DNA of 64,000 bases. It comes from Phallusia mammillata. Taxonomy: Eukaryota; Chordata; Ascidiacea; Phlebobranchia; Ascidiidae. The translations under genes and the position numbers were made by a program. The DNA is taken from positions 1-64,000 of the forward strand of contig QLIY01000370.1 in NCBI GenBank assembly GCA_003260075.1, read 5' to 3'. The notes beneath the pieces were generated by a model. The model saw nothing but the letters and a program-made list of their open reading frames with translations, searched no databases and had not been told where the DNA came from. Of the stretch, positions 35,646 to 54,800 are shown piece by piece (within the stretch, counting starts at the first letter, position 1; the number at the start of each line of letters is the position of its first letter).

Positions 35646-36969
35646 GATTCACGACGAACGCTAGGTGGTGCACGAGAGCAAACAAGCCAAGTCAGAAGCA
35701 GACCAGGAAAGGAGTTCACGCAGCCTACGACGAAAAATATTGTGCCTGGACTCAAATGACCCCCAATCAAGTTTACAAGGGTGTTCTTTCAAAAGTTTGG
35801 TGTCAAAACTGGAATGACAAATGCAACCTAGTTCTACTGCAATGGGAAAGCTTTTTCCAATGTGTGCTGTACATTAAAGCTGGATACAAGGTCACATATG
35901 GACGATTCGCCACAATGCAGTGTGCATATTAAACACCAGCGCAAATGGAGTTTATTTTTAGTCGACCCGAAGCCACAACAGCATTGTTCGCGGCCGTTGC
36001 TGCAAAAAACTCGAGATTCAGCATCAGTCAGGCTCAAGATCCGATGATCGCAAGGAGTTTTTCCGGCCAGCAATTAGCGACGGAGCAAGCGCGCGGCATA
36101 TTTGCCCGGATTACGGTACCACCCTGGGACGACTTCAAGATAAGATTTTGGTTTTTGATGAACGATCACACACGCTCAGGCCCACATGTCTCAACGTGAC
36201 CCGTTTCTCATTAACATCGGGCGGGAATTGATCACGCTTAAATCAAGGCTTTATTAAAGGCTTTATTGTTTCATGCAAGTCGCGTTAACGCACTTTTTGC
36301 ACGTTGTGATAGGCTGTGTACGACCAAATCATGGCCACTACCTCCAAATTGAAACTTGACATCATTGTTTACTAAAGGTGGAGTAAAATTGAGCTTGCTT
36401 ACCCAAGATATTATACAGTGCGCGAAATGCCGAATGTTCGATCGTGAGTGCAATTTTCACATTTTAACATCACAAAACTTCACATTGTTAAAGTTGTTTC
36501 CACAATTATGTGAAAAAGACGAATTTTCTTCGCTCCCCGAGAAATCAACGCGTATTTATCTTTGCACGGTGTTGTTGCTGGGAATGTTCGCATCGTTTTG
36601 AATTGCGTCTGTGGAAGGTTGCGCCAAACAAAACATTTTGCCACAATTTTGCCGCATGCCAGATACCGTAAGGTACCGAATCGAAAAAGCCGAGTCGGTT
36701 TGTTTCGTTAATAACGCGAAAACCTTTTTCGTCGGGTTTTATTTTATGAGTAATTATTCGTTTTACTGTTCTCGTTCTTATTATTTACGATATTTTTTCT
36801 TTGTGATATGTTTCGCGAATATAAAGCGTGTTTCTCAGATCTTTATTGCCTTTTTGTGTATTAGTACAAAGTACAGAATTGTTTGGGCTAACTCCGTAGC
36901 TGTCAAACACCAGTAACAACCAGATGCCATCATTCAAGTTTTCAATTTAAAACCTACCTTTTGGCGTAG

Positions 36970-37130
36970 TCAGTTGTTTTCTTGAAGGCAAAGAGGATAA
37001 ACGCAAACAACTTAAGATAGTTTTGACATAGAAAGAGTTCAGTAGGGGGGGGGGTTCAGTTGTTTTCTTGAAGGCAAAGAGAATAAACGCAAACAACTTA
37101 AGATAGTTTTGACATAGAAAGAGTTCAGTA
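36970..37130 (+). repeat. Near-duplicate pair across a G-run (75 bp each)
   Basis: 36970-37044 and 37056-37130 (TCAGTTGTTTTCTTGAAGG to GAAAGAGTTCAGTA), with the G-run at 37045-37054. Confidence 0.75.
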
Positions 37131-38057
37131 ACATCAGTTCTTTGATTTCAAAACAGCAATGTCACTGAGTACTGATTCTGTTCAATTTCAAAGTTCAAAT
37201 TACTTGACAAGCAAGTGAACAACGAGCCAATGCCCTGAACTTAAAAATGAAGCGAAAACATCAGAAAAGAGCGATGTCCAAACGCGATAAAACAACGCAA
37301 CCAGCGAACGGGACTGTCGAATCAAGTCGGGCGAAAATTTAATTGTCGAAAGTCGGAACGCACTGGCGCCACTCTGGCTCCGCGGGTCGTTATGAATAAT
37401 ACACACCACTCACCTTTGTCGAACGAAACTAATTAAGTCAGAGACGGTCGCAAATGAATTTTTGTCAACCTGAAAATTGTAAGGATATCAGGTCTCACAG
37501 CAAAGAGGTACGCCGATGCTGTATGGTATGAATTTTTAAAGCAAGCTGCTTCCTTTTTGCTTTTAACGTCGGTGCCGATTGTCAGAATGCGAATTGACGG
37601 TGGCCGGACGTTAAAGAGCCAAAGGACAAGTAAATATTATGCGATCTCTATGTCCTTGGCGGAGCGCCTGATGCAGAGAGGCAGTTTGCATTTCATTACC
37701 TCTGTACGCTAATTGTTTGAAATAGTATATGCCAAGGGAAAATGAAGGACACGAAGGGATTTGAGATTGTAATCAAACTTAAATGAAAAACAATACTTTT
37801 GCTGTCACTCTGTTTTAAGTTGATTATAATGAAATTAGAAACGCAATACGGTACTTCAGTGGAGGATAAAATAAGTTCATTTCCTTTATAAGTTTTGGTA
37901 AAGTTAAAAGCACACATGTTCATTTTACAAATTATCCCACAAAAAAACACTTACAACCCTTTACAAAATATTTTTGGGTCAACGGTTACGCAGGTTATTA
38001 CGCTTTTACATTATGGTAACGAAAAAATCCAATATTCAACATTCTCGCGCAATTTGA

Positions 38058-38306
38058 ACTAATATTTGTTCTGTTTCGCATTTACAGATCCCGCGTTTAA
38101 TTAAACCGTGGCTGAAGTAAAAAAAATATAATGCACTTGATCGATAATCTGAACTCGAAAGGAATGCTTAACTCCGGGGGGGGGGCAACTAATATTTGTT
38201 CTGTTTCGCATTTACAGATGCCGCGTTTAATTAAACCGTGGCTGAAGTAAAAAAAAACATAATGCACTTGATCGATAATCTGAACTCGAAAGGAATGCTT
38301 AACTCC
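38058..38306 (+). repeat. Near-duplicate pair across a G-run (about 120 bp each)
   Basis: 38058-38175 and 38186-38306 (AACTAATATTTGTTCTG to GGAATGCTTAACTCC), with the G-run at 38176-38184. Confidence 0.75.
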
Positions 38307-41112
38307 TACTTAATGCACTCATGAAGTTTCCAATAACATTTAGATGACGCCGCCGCAAGAGTCGCAGCATCAGGCCTTCTGCGAACGATCCAATCACGTG
38401 TTTTCAGTCAACAAGTGTCCAAATACCTGGCGAACCCGAGAGGTTACTTAAGGTCGCTATTGGTCTGATAGAAATAAGAATTTTTAACCGTGGTTGCCGC
38501 GATTTTGTAAATGTTGTGCATTTTTGCGGAATAATCCAGCTTTATCGCAAACAGACGGTGACGCGCTGTGCTAGTGTGTGACGAAATAAACAGCATTGTG
38601 ACATCAGCGGCCAGGTGTGAATCAATGTCGGTCTGGGTACATTTGTCACGTGCCGGCGGTTTGAAAATGATATTAACGTCAAAGACAAAATTTGTTTTTG
38701 AATTCAATGGTTTTTTTTTGAAATCTTTGCAAAAATCTTTGCAAAAAACTCAACGAGCAGTAAAACAAAAAAGTATCTTAAATGTTCAAAGTCACCTTTG
38801 TATCATTTTTGTAGTATACCCTCTAAAAACGTTCCACTGTCCAATAAAAACACAGTAAAAGTTTGCTTTGAGCTGAGAGTTTGGTGAAAGAAAGCGTCGC
38901 TACACAATTACATTAAAGCAACAGCTTCGCAACGTTGAAACGTTATGAAGTGCACAAACATGGAGGACACAATTGGTGGGCCAAGGCTAAACGCGCTAGT
39001 GTGTCAGTTCCGTTGTATATCAGTTAAGGTTAAAATGTCCTGAAATTTGACATAAACTAAAAACGGCAACGTAAAATCCAAAACCAGATTTAAAAAAGCT
39101 TAACATCTAAACGTCAGTTTTCCATGCTACCTTCAGCACAGGATTTTTATTTTGCTTGTTATTTAATTATATTTTTTTACTTTTGCTCTGATTACATTTT
39201 GCACGGGAAGAGTCGCAGACCTGTGGTGGCGGTCACAATTAGCGCTTGTTTACAAACATAACGCCGTATCGACACCTCGTCCGCCCCTCTTAGTGACCAC
39301 GCGGATATTGGACGTCCAGCGATAAGATAAACCCTACAGGGCACATCCACGTTTACCCGAGTGCACAGGCATTGTCCCAGCTCCCGAGATAAGACCGGGA
39401 GAAGGGGATTAGGAACGAAAAAGACTCTAAACATCGGGTTCCCACAAGCGCACAGCTCCTGGCAATGTCCCCGGTTCTTATCTTTACATCGCCGTGTTGC
39501 ACTGTCAGTTTGGCGGACTGAAGCCAATGCACACGTGGTCGATGCATTCGCGTCCAAAAATTTCGAGCAATTTTTTTAACGTGCGGAAATTAACGGGCTT
39601 CGGACTTTAAACAACCAACTGGTTGTTTTTAACAAAAGGGCTTGATTCGGGCCTGACATCACATTCTGTGTCCATAATAGAAACAAAATAAAGTTACCCA
39701 GCTAACTTTTCTAACTTATATGTTTGTACATTGCGTATGTCTTCTTTATAATATTCAAACTTTCGGACTTTTAAAGAACAATATGGGTTTGACCCGGGCA
39801 TTGGGCTTGTACTTTCGGGTTCGAGTTCGAATTTTAGGCCCGCCAACAATTATGGTTTTATGAAACCAAATATAATTGACACAGCACCTAGCAGAGCATG
39901 AATATAGTTGGCTTTCAGAGTTATTTATAGCAATATTCTATTTTTACATAGCTTGTACGTATATTAGTTGCAAAATCCCGACACGGGGGGTCCGAAAGTC
40001 CATAATGGTAAGTGAATACTCGGGCAAATCTACGTGACGCGCTAACCCCTCCAACACCCAAGACCCAAAGACGACCTTCATGGTGGGCCGGACTTAAACT
40101 TAATTTCTCGCGTGCCGTGAGCAATTCTCACAATGTCAAGTCCTTGCCGGAGATTTTAGGCTTTGTTCAGGTAATAGATTTTTTTCGTATGGCTTCATGT
40201 TCAGATCAGGTTTCAACGCATTTTGAAGGCAGGGCCTACGCCTGTAATGGTTTAAAGAACAAAGGTTTACCATGGTTCGAATAAAGCACCGTACTTTAAT
40301 ACCGTAAGATACCAAGCATAAAAAACACAAAACTTTTGGTAATGACGTAAGAGGACTCTTTGTTTTTACGTTTCTAAAATGGTTGTAGTTAAAATAATTA
40401 ACGCCGATTTGAGATCAATAATATAATTTTTCTGTTCCAAGGATGGGTTTGGATCAATTGATTAAGGAATTCAAAAACGTCCCACTGTCAAAACGTTCAT
40501 GCATAATAATATCTCTTTTTTGTATTAAATAACATCAAAGTAATCTTTAAAACGAATATGAGTGTACTGTTTTGACTGATATTAAAGTATATTAAGATGT
40601 TTGTTGTTTTATTTCAACTTTGTGTTTTAATTTATGTCATAACACCGATTAAAGTGTCTCGTACGGGACGTCGAAACGTCGGCTTGTTATAATAAAAACT
40701 GTTAAAGAGCCACCGGTTTGTTAATATATTAAGATGTGTTGTAAATAAATTTTGGGAAATTATTGGTAGTGCCGTCAACCGTATATTCAGTCTTTATTCT
40801 GTGCACACACTAATGTCATCAAATATGAGTCATTGTTTTGCGACAGTTTTGCATTTCTCCCAATCAAGTGCCACGGAAACGCCCTATGTCATTGGCACAG
40901 CGAGTAGGAAGGCGTCTGGTTGTCAAAACTCAACTTTACACACATTTGTGTACGCACCAAGCACACGTACGCGTTCACACTCGGTCGCAAATCTCATAAT
41001 CCCGCTGCAGAGCGACCCGCAGCAGGTCCAGAAAAGCTACGAGGTTTTTGCAGCATCAGCGGAATTCGCACAGCCGTTACGTTGCGGAAGCATTTCGCAG
41101 AAACCCGTCGGT

Positions 41113-41201
<89 letters not shown>
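41113..41201. other. 89-base G homopolymer, probable sized gap
   Basis: Pure G with unrelated flanks. It opens polyglycine frames in all three + strand phases, which should not be annotated as proteins. Confidence 0.6.
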
Positions 41202-41202
<1 letters not shown>

Positions 41203-41754
41203 GCTGAAACTTCCCCGGACGCTGCGAGATTAATGCCCAGCCATTGGGTCGCCCGATATAGACGAGCGGATCGTGGAAAAACCGCTAAATCTATTTAACC
41301 TGGCAACATAATGTCGGTAGGAGTGCAAAGCAACGGTATGGGCTTGGCCATCGCCGCGGTCGCAGTTTCACAGGGAGCCTTTTATTGGCGCGATGGGTTA
41401 TCGTGGTCAAAATCGAACAGGGCCGTACCAAGCCGGTACCGAGCGCGTCGATTGCGTTTCCAGATAAGGCCGCCCGACCCATAACACATGGGCCGCATTT
41501 TTCGCTGATCATGGCACATCGCATTGACCGCAGATTAGACGACTCACATAAGCGAACCAGGCTGTCATCATTATCATCGTCATTAACGGCTTGTTCCATC
41601 AGAGGAGGACCTGCCTTGTGCATCCGCCCATCGAGCCGTGTACAACTTCCCAACAAGTCCAGAAACAGCGAGTTATTTGATGACAAAATGCGAAATTGAC
41701 CCAGAGTCATCTACACGATTTATTTAATTAGAATTTGCCTATTATTTAAAACAT

Positions 41755-41887
41755 GGGCGCGCAACCTGCGACCCACAGCTAAAATGTGGACCATTACATA
41801 AAGGGTGCGGCTAGCGAAGACGTTTGGAATTTGAAAGTGTGTCGTGATAATTGTATGTGACCCATCAGTAACAATGGTTGCACACCC
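41755..41887. mobile_element. Possible short non-autonomous DNA element
   Basis: The left end GGGCGCGCAACCTGCGACCC and the right end GGTTGCACACCC are imperfect inverted repeats (10 of 12 outer bases), 133 bp apart. I could not define a clean target-site duplication. Confidence 0.4.
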
Positions 41888-42289
41888 TTATTTCGAAAAT
41901 GTTTTTAGGAGACCCTAATTCGTTGGCAAAAGGGAAATTAGATTAAGACTTAAACATGATCAAGTGCAAGCGTTACAGTGCGCTATTAGAATGGAAATCA
42001 AACGTGACAAGTGCACATCTTAAACTTATTTCGTGAAAAGAAACCAATCCACAAAGCGCTTTCAATGAATGTATTTTTTAAAGACAACATACCAAAAAAA
42101 TATCAAACAGACACACAAAATAATAAAACTTGAAAACCATATGCGAAAAAAAAATGAAGTGCATTGTGTCAAAATTATGAACCGGATATAACAACAAATA
42201 TGAGTAAATCCAAAATCTAACCCAACATTGATTTATTGCTACGAGTAACGGATGTTTTGCTACCATGAAGAATGCCAAGTGACAGAACG

Positions 42290-42670
42290 GGGTGCATGAT
42301 ATATGACCAATTCAGCACTCAACTTATTTTTTAAACCTTTACAAAAGTGATTCTCAAACTTTTTTTGCTTGCGGCACACTGGTCGGCTAAATTTACCAAA
42401 CGACACACTCTGTAGCTCATAAAAAAGTTATTGAAAGAAATCAAATTGCAACGTAAACATGTTGGCAAAACTGCCTATGGGGTGCATGATATTTGATCAG
42501 TTCAGTACACAAATTGTTCTATAAAGCTTATCAACAGTGGTTCTCAAACTTTTTATGCTTGTAGCAAACCCACAAACCAAACCTTTCTTAGCGACGCACT
42601 CTGTATGTTGAACAACACAAAAAGTTATTTAAAGAAAATCAACGTTAATGTGTTCGGTGGAACTGTCTTC
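42290..42670 (+). repeat. Two-unit tandem repeat, period 190 bp
   Basis: Both units start GGGGTGCATGATAT and contain a hAT-like word (GTGATTCTCAAACTTTTT or GTGGTTCTCAAACTTTTT) followed by GCACACTGG or a related sequence, then CACTCTGTA and AAAAGTTATT. This looks like tandem hAT-derived units rather than a contig joint, since no G-run separates them. Confidence 0.6.
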
Positions 42671-45132
42671 AGTAACGAATAATGAAACAAAGTTCCAGCT
42701 TTGTCATCTCGCCTACTATAGCACTAAAATATTGAAAGTCCTCTGTACTTTACTTTATATTATTTTGCGACACAATCACTGCATTTTATGGTCAGCATGA
42801 ATTTATGCACAAGGGAATAACATATTTGGTTAACATGTTCGAGGATTAAAACAAAAGCGAATTGCCCTTAAAAACGTTTCTGTTACAACAAATAAAAAGA
42901 AAGCAGACCAAATCAGTCTGTTCATGTTTCAATTAAGTCTGATATTAGGCATGAAGATGAACAATTGGCATATTTCTCGTACATTTACATTCTTAGAAAC
43001 ATTGTAGTAGGTTAATGGATTTTCACAACAACAATAACGTGCCAAATTTAGTTATGTATCATTATTTGGGGTTTGTAGCAATAATTTAAAAACTAATTTT
43101 TAAGCAAACAATACAGTTTGCAAACTCCTTGCTAATTGTATTTTGGGATTTCTTGCATCATAGTTGTATATTACATTTAGGGCATTGTTGTAATTTTCAA
43201 AAAATCAACTACTTCCGACTAAGTTAATATGTTTTAAACAAAATAACATTTGCTTACAGGGGCGAATGTAACCCGTAAAAACACGAAATAACTGGTTATC
43301 TAATTTTATTGGCCTGTAACGTAATTCAGATATTTCGTTGGATAGTCCTTTGTCAATGTCTTGTACCTAAAGAATTTGCAATAAACGATTTACGGGATCA
43401 ATCAAATATTGGCAACCAACTCTCATCCCAGAACAAGGTGTTTCTCATCAACCCCAATCGCATCATCAGTAAAAAATAGCGAAATTATTCATAGCAAACT
43501 CGGCCTGATGTGGCTCATCTCAACGTTAGATGAACATCAGTGCACTAAGACGCCAATGTCTTGTGATAAAGCTTAGTCCAAAGGTGACCACGGGCGCATT
43601 TTGCAGAAAACATATGCTTGCTAATGGGTGGACCTGGCGGCTGTGGACGTAAAATTAAAATCACGACCGATTTGAAAACAACTCTGGCTAGCGCCACATA
43701 AATGTTGAAACATAACAGTGCAACGTCAAGATTTGGTGTTGAGTCTTTAGTTTTCAATTGCTTTCGGACACGAACATAAGAATTTAATCGTAATCTTAAA
43801 ACACACGAAAAATCATATGCCTGAAAAGTCGAAAGATCACCATTAATGTCTCCAGCAAAGTTATGTAGTTCATATATATAATACAAATCTATTTTGACAA
43901 ATTCTTGAACGGAAAAACTACTAAACTAAAGGCTGAATAAAATCGAAATCGACTAAAATGTAGAAACCCAACAATGTGTCAACTAACAGTATGCAACAGC
44001 TTTTTCATGTAAGGATTACAATCTGCTATATGTCACTACTTCCCACAATAAGTTACAGAGAGTTATTTACAAGCAATATACTTCAGTTTTGTTTGCCTAC
44101 TAAACTACTTCACCACATTTATTTTTAATTTATTTTTTAAGGCTCAAATTAATATAAAATACACAAACAGTCCCGGAGAAGTGTATTGGGAGCAGGGCGT
44201 CGATTTGTTCGTCTCCCAGTAAGCTATCTAGGATCAGATATTTCGCAGCTTGGCGCGCGCTATAAATAATTTTGCGATTAGCGGCGATGCCCTCATCCAT
44301 TTTTAATGCGCGCGGAAAAGTGTTGATTCGTTATCCGAGTGATTTGAAGCAATGAAGGCCCCGCAAGTTTTGATTGACTGCTCGGCTTTTTTCCATCGCA
44401 GTATCATGCATACTTTACAAGTTTGTTATGTGTTTTTGGACGCATCGTATCTAAGCTGAGGACTCCTTTGAAAGATGCATAAAGGTACATTCGGCAGTAA
44501 TTTTAAATTGTGAGTTTTTTGTGTTACCACTAGAGGCGCCGTGTTTTACAAAAAAAAGCAAGGTGGCGGACATAAAATATGACGTCACTAATGCGCGCAA
44601 CCACAACTCAAATTCAAAGCCGAACAAACTTTCCATAGAATGCACCGAATTCGTCAAAATCAAAAAAGATATGTTTGAAATAATGTTTAGTTCGCAATTG
44701 CAACACGTTGGGGGGGGGGCCATTGTCTTAGCAACGTTTAACAAATGTTTCGTCAAGTTTAACCATTTATTACAACACATTCACACTGTCCACAACAATG
44801 ACCCAACATTCACTGGCAGACAGTAGTGCGTTTAACGTCATAAACAAAGCACTAACCAAAACAGTTTGCAGTTTTAAGAAACATTTGCCACAGTTTTTAA
44901 TTGTTCCCAATTTCCTTCAGATTTGACAATATGTCGTACAATACCGTTACAAACTAACCAAAATATGCACAGTGGTCGCCACCCTGCTTTAAAAACCCAA
45001 AGCGCCTATGGTTTCCACCCACACTTTGAAACAGAAGACCAACCATAAAAATGAATGTTAAACTGCATTTGTTTGTTGCAGACAAATTGACTCAAAGTTG
45101 TTTTGTTTGGTTTCATTGCTGCTTCGTATCAG

Positions 45133-45261
45133 AGGAAATACAAAAACTAATTACACAGACATTGTACCTTTTTTACCTTTCCGTTTTAAAAGGGGGGGGG
45201 GGAGGAAATACACAAACTAATTACACAGACATTGTACCTTTTTTACCTTTCCGTTTTAAAA
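45133..45261 (+). repeat. Near-duplicate pair across a G-run (59 bp each)
   Basis: 45133-45191 and 45203-45261 (AGGAAATACAMAAACTAA to CCTTTCCGTTTTAAAA), with the G-run at 45192-45202. Confidence 0.75.
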
Positions 45262-45962
45262 TGTAAAAAATAAGCTATTGTCCGTTTATTAGCCCGAGAG
45301 AGTAGATGGCCTCAAAGTTCCTTCTATAAAATATTAAACTGCGAAGGCCTCATTTTGATTTTTGTTCACAACGGAGGTTAATTTCAACTTGCGCTTGAAC
45401 TTTATGAAAGAGACCATTGACTAAACTTGCTCCATAGCGCCACCAACCAGTGTTTCAAGATATGGTACGTTCGCCAGACAGTGGTCAAGCAAATATAACC
45501 AAATTGCACTTTCCGTGTTACCAAAAGATTGCATTAAAGAGTTTCGTCCAACCAATTCAATCTAGCTGATTTTTTCGTATCTTTAATTCCATGTTGTAAT
45601 AAACAGTCATGACGTAAAAGTGTAACAGAGGTATTGTATTGCAAGGACATCATCAATCAGCAATATAAAATCAATAAAACCTTGACGCTGTGTATCTCGT
45701 ATGTCCATTTTCGTTCGGAAACTTATTAAAAGCGCCGTTCCTTTATTGGAAAAAAAAAACTAAACAACAAACCTTAAAAGTTTAAATTTTCGATCGTCCA
45801 AGCTTAAGTAAAAACCATGTCAAAGAGAATAAACAGTTCCGTCAGTCAATTGATCAAGCACATCAATACAAACACATCAACTTATCCCGCCACCTACACG
45901 ATCCACGACAGGTTTAACCGAGCTAGTGTCGTCGTATGAAGGTACCCTATTGGTCGGTACGA

Positions 45963-51866
<5,904 letters not shown>

Positions 51867-54800
51867 ATGGAAAACACAGAACACGTTCGTGTACATGAGT
51901 TACGGAATGCAGGTAGGCAACCCGTTATGTTAGGTGATAACAAACGTAGTAAAACATTTTGCAGTACATTAGTTTATTACACTCAACATTGTGCTTTGAG
52001 CGATGCAATGCAAAACAAATACGTGTCGAAATGTATACATTTGCTGTTTGGTTTAGCACTGTTAAAGTTTTCAACGGTTTGTTTGGAAGTGATAGGAACC
52101 AACTTTGGAAAAGCGCTGTTATCTGTAGTAAGCAAGATTGCCGTCGTTTCGACAGGTTCCGCTTGCTTGAACAGGGGGGATCTGCTACGTCACCAGCATT
52201 TGTGTCGTTCCTTACAGCAGTGATGCTTAAACCTGTTAGGCTTGTAGCACGGGGGGGGGGCCGAAAGGTTCCGCTTGCTTGAACAGGGGGGATCTGCTAC
52301 GTCACAAGCATTTTTGTCGTTCCTTACAGCAGTGATGCTTAAACCTGTTAGGCTTGTAGCACGCAAACAAAATATCTTATAGGGAAAACATATGGCAAAT
52401 GAGTAACTTTAAAATGTTTTAGGGTTGCCCTAGCAAGTCAGCAACACGAAACCAAGCCTTAAACATAGGATGACTATGCAAAACAAGTTTTGCCAGACAC
52501 TTGGAAAATGACGTTTAAATCAGTGGCACGTAGCCATTGTACAAAATAACAAATACCCACCAACTCCAAGCATTACTTTGTTGCTACAATCCACCAAACG
52601 ATTGAAACCTATGTATGTCTGATTCGCAAAGCAACCAACAATAAATAGTAGCTTGGTAACCTTTGTTTTGTTCTGTTTGATTGAAGGTGAAAGTTGGGTC
52701 GTAAAACCAACAATTCCTTTGTTACGCTGTTGCGCGGGGGGGGGGAGAGAAAAAAGGGCACAGCACCTTTGCCTTTCGCGAGAGTTAGAGCAAAAAAGGG
52801 GGGGGGGACATAGGATGGCTCTGTAAAACAAGTTTTGCAAGACACTTGGAAAATGATGTTTAAATCACAGGCACGTAGCCTTTGTAAAAAATAACAAATA
52901 CCCACCAACTCCGAGCTTAACTTTGTTGCTACAATCCACCAAACGACTAAAACCTATGGATCTCAGATTCGGAAAGCAACCAACAACAAATAGTAGCTTG
53001 GTAGCCTTTGTTTAGTTCTGTTTGATTGAAGTTGAAAGTTGGGTCGTAAAACCAACAATTCCTTTGTTACGCTGTTGCGCAAATCCCTTTGTTACGTTGC
53101 CTTACGAGTTTTGTTTGTTAATGAAATACCAACTTTGGTTTGACTAAAAGCAAGGGATACAGAAAGTAACAAGTACACACTTACTGCTGTTCGTCAAAGA
53201 TACATGGGTTTACAATTACATGTTTACACAAAAATCAATATCTTGAATCAATTAAACTTCCAGTATTTTCGATTGCTCTTTCATAGCATATGTCAGATAA
53301 TTTATTCTTTGCCTTCATTCTGGTAAATGATTCACAATAGGAAATAGGACACTGTTAAAAATAACCGTCTCTGAAAATGATAAACATCAATTAGCCCATT
53401 TCCGGTTGCTTAAGATAAATATTTATTGGCTGGTTGATAAGCTTTGATAGTCACGACGTATGTTAACATGTTGAAATTTAAATATTGCGCAGGAAATTGC
53501 TTAAACCGGCTGATTATTATAGGTTTGGCCTGCTGGGGTCTCGTGCAGTAAATTCATGGTTACCGCTTTATAAACTCGCTTGACATTATAGCTGATTGCT
53601 AAATGGAAACCAATTAAATGTTTTCAAATGCTGTCTAATTAACAAAGTTAAATTTGTCTGCTTTTCTTTAGAGGTGTTCTTTGCTGGCGATTTACACATA
53701 CACAATCCCTCCCAACGACCAAGCTTGTCAGGTAAGAACCACAGTAAGGCAACAATTAATTCAAGGCGGGGGGGGGGTTTGGTTGCACTTTCGTAGCATA
53801 TGTCAGAAAATTTACTGTTTGCCTTCATGCTGGTAAATGATTCACCATAGGAAATAGCACACTGTTAAATATAACCGTTTCTGAAAATGGTAAACATCAA
53901 TAACCCTATTTCCAGTTGCTTAAGATAAACATTTATTAGCTGCTTGATAAGCTTTGATAGTCACGACATACGTTAACATTTTGAAATTTAAATATTGCGC
54001 AGGAAATTGCTTAAACCGGCTGAATTATTATAGGTTTGGCCTGCTGGGGTCTCGTGCAGTAAATTCATGGTGGGGGGGGGGCTGAAACAGCCAGTTTACA
54101 CCTGCAATAATACTAAATAGGTTCTCAACATTTTCTCTTAACCCTTTTCTTGAAATTCGTAAAATTTACTGCCATTTTTTAAGATACTAATCCTGCATTC
54201 CTAACAATCTTTCTCGTACTTTTGTTGACCTCCAAATGTCAAAAAAAAACCTTTATGTTAAATAAACCATAGAGATCAGCTTAAAAACTAACTTTAAATA
54301 TTGTTCTTGCTTCTTGGGCCAAGGGACGCCTTAGCAAATCGTTTTGTTTTTCAGCACCGCCTACAACTGATGAGCTGGAGGAGTTTAGGGGGGGGGGTCT
54401 TGACATTATAGCTGATTGCTAAAGGGCAGCCAATTAAATGTTTTCAAATGCTGTCTAATAACAAAGTTAAATTTGTCTGCTTTTCTTTAGAGGTGTTCGT
54501 TGCTGGCGATTTACACATACATCACCCCTCCCAACGATCAAGCTTGTCAGGTAAGAACCACAGTAAGGCAACAATTAATTCAAGGCCTGAAACAGCCAGT
54601 TTACACCTGCAATAATACTAAATAGGTTCTCAACATTTTCTCTTGACCCTTTTCTTGAAATTCGTAAAATTTACTGCCATTTTTTAAGATACTAATCCTG
54701 CATTCCTAACAATCTTTCTCGTACTTTTGTTGACCTCCAAATGTCAAAAAAACCTCTATGTTAAATAAACCATAGAGATCAGCTTAAAAACTAACTTTAA

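Larger units (their letters stand above)
35646..41112. other. FoxF 3' UTR and intergenic DNA
   Basis: No supported exon follows the FoxF stop. Two G-run duplications (36970-37130 and 38058-38306) are the only repeats I can define. Frames near 39192-39580 and 40801-41298 lack motifs, and the latter is an artefact of a long G-run. Confidence 0.5.
41202..45962. other. Intergenic DNA between FoxF and DUS2
   Basis: No supported exon. It contains a possible small transposon (41755-41887), a 190 bp two-unit repeat (42290-42670), a 10-base G-run at 44710-44719 without clear duplicated flanks, and a G-run duplication at 45133-45261. Frames of about 110 codons on the - strand at 43545-43886 and 44451-44780 match nothing I recognise. 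Confidence 0.5.

Noticed and set aside
40801-41298. Open frames with long polyglycine across the 89-base G-run
   Set aside because: All three phases are open only because GGG codes for glycine. The flanks have no motif, and the run is probably a gap.
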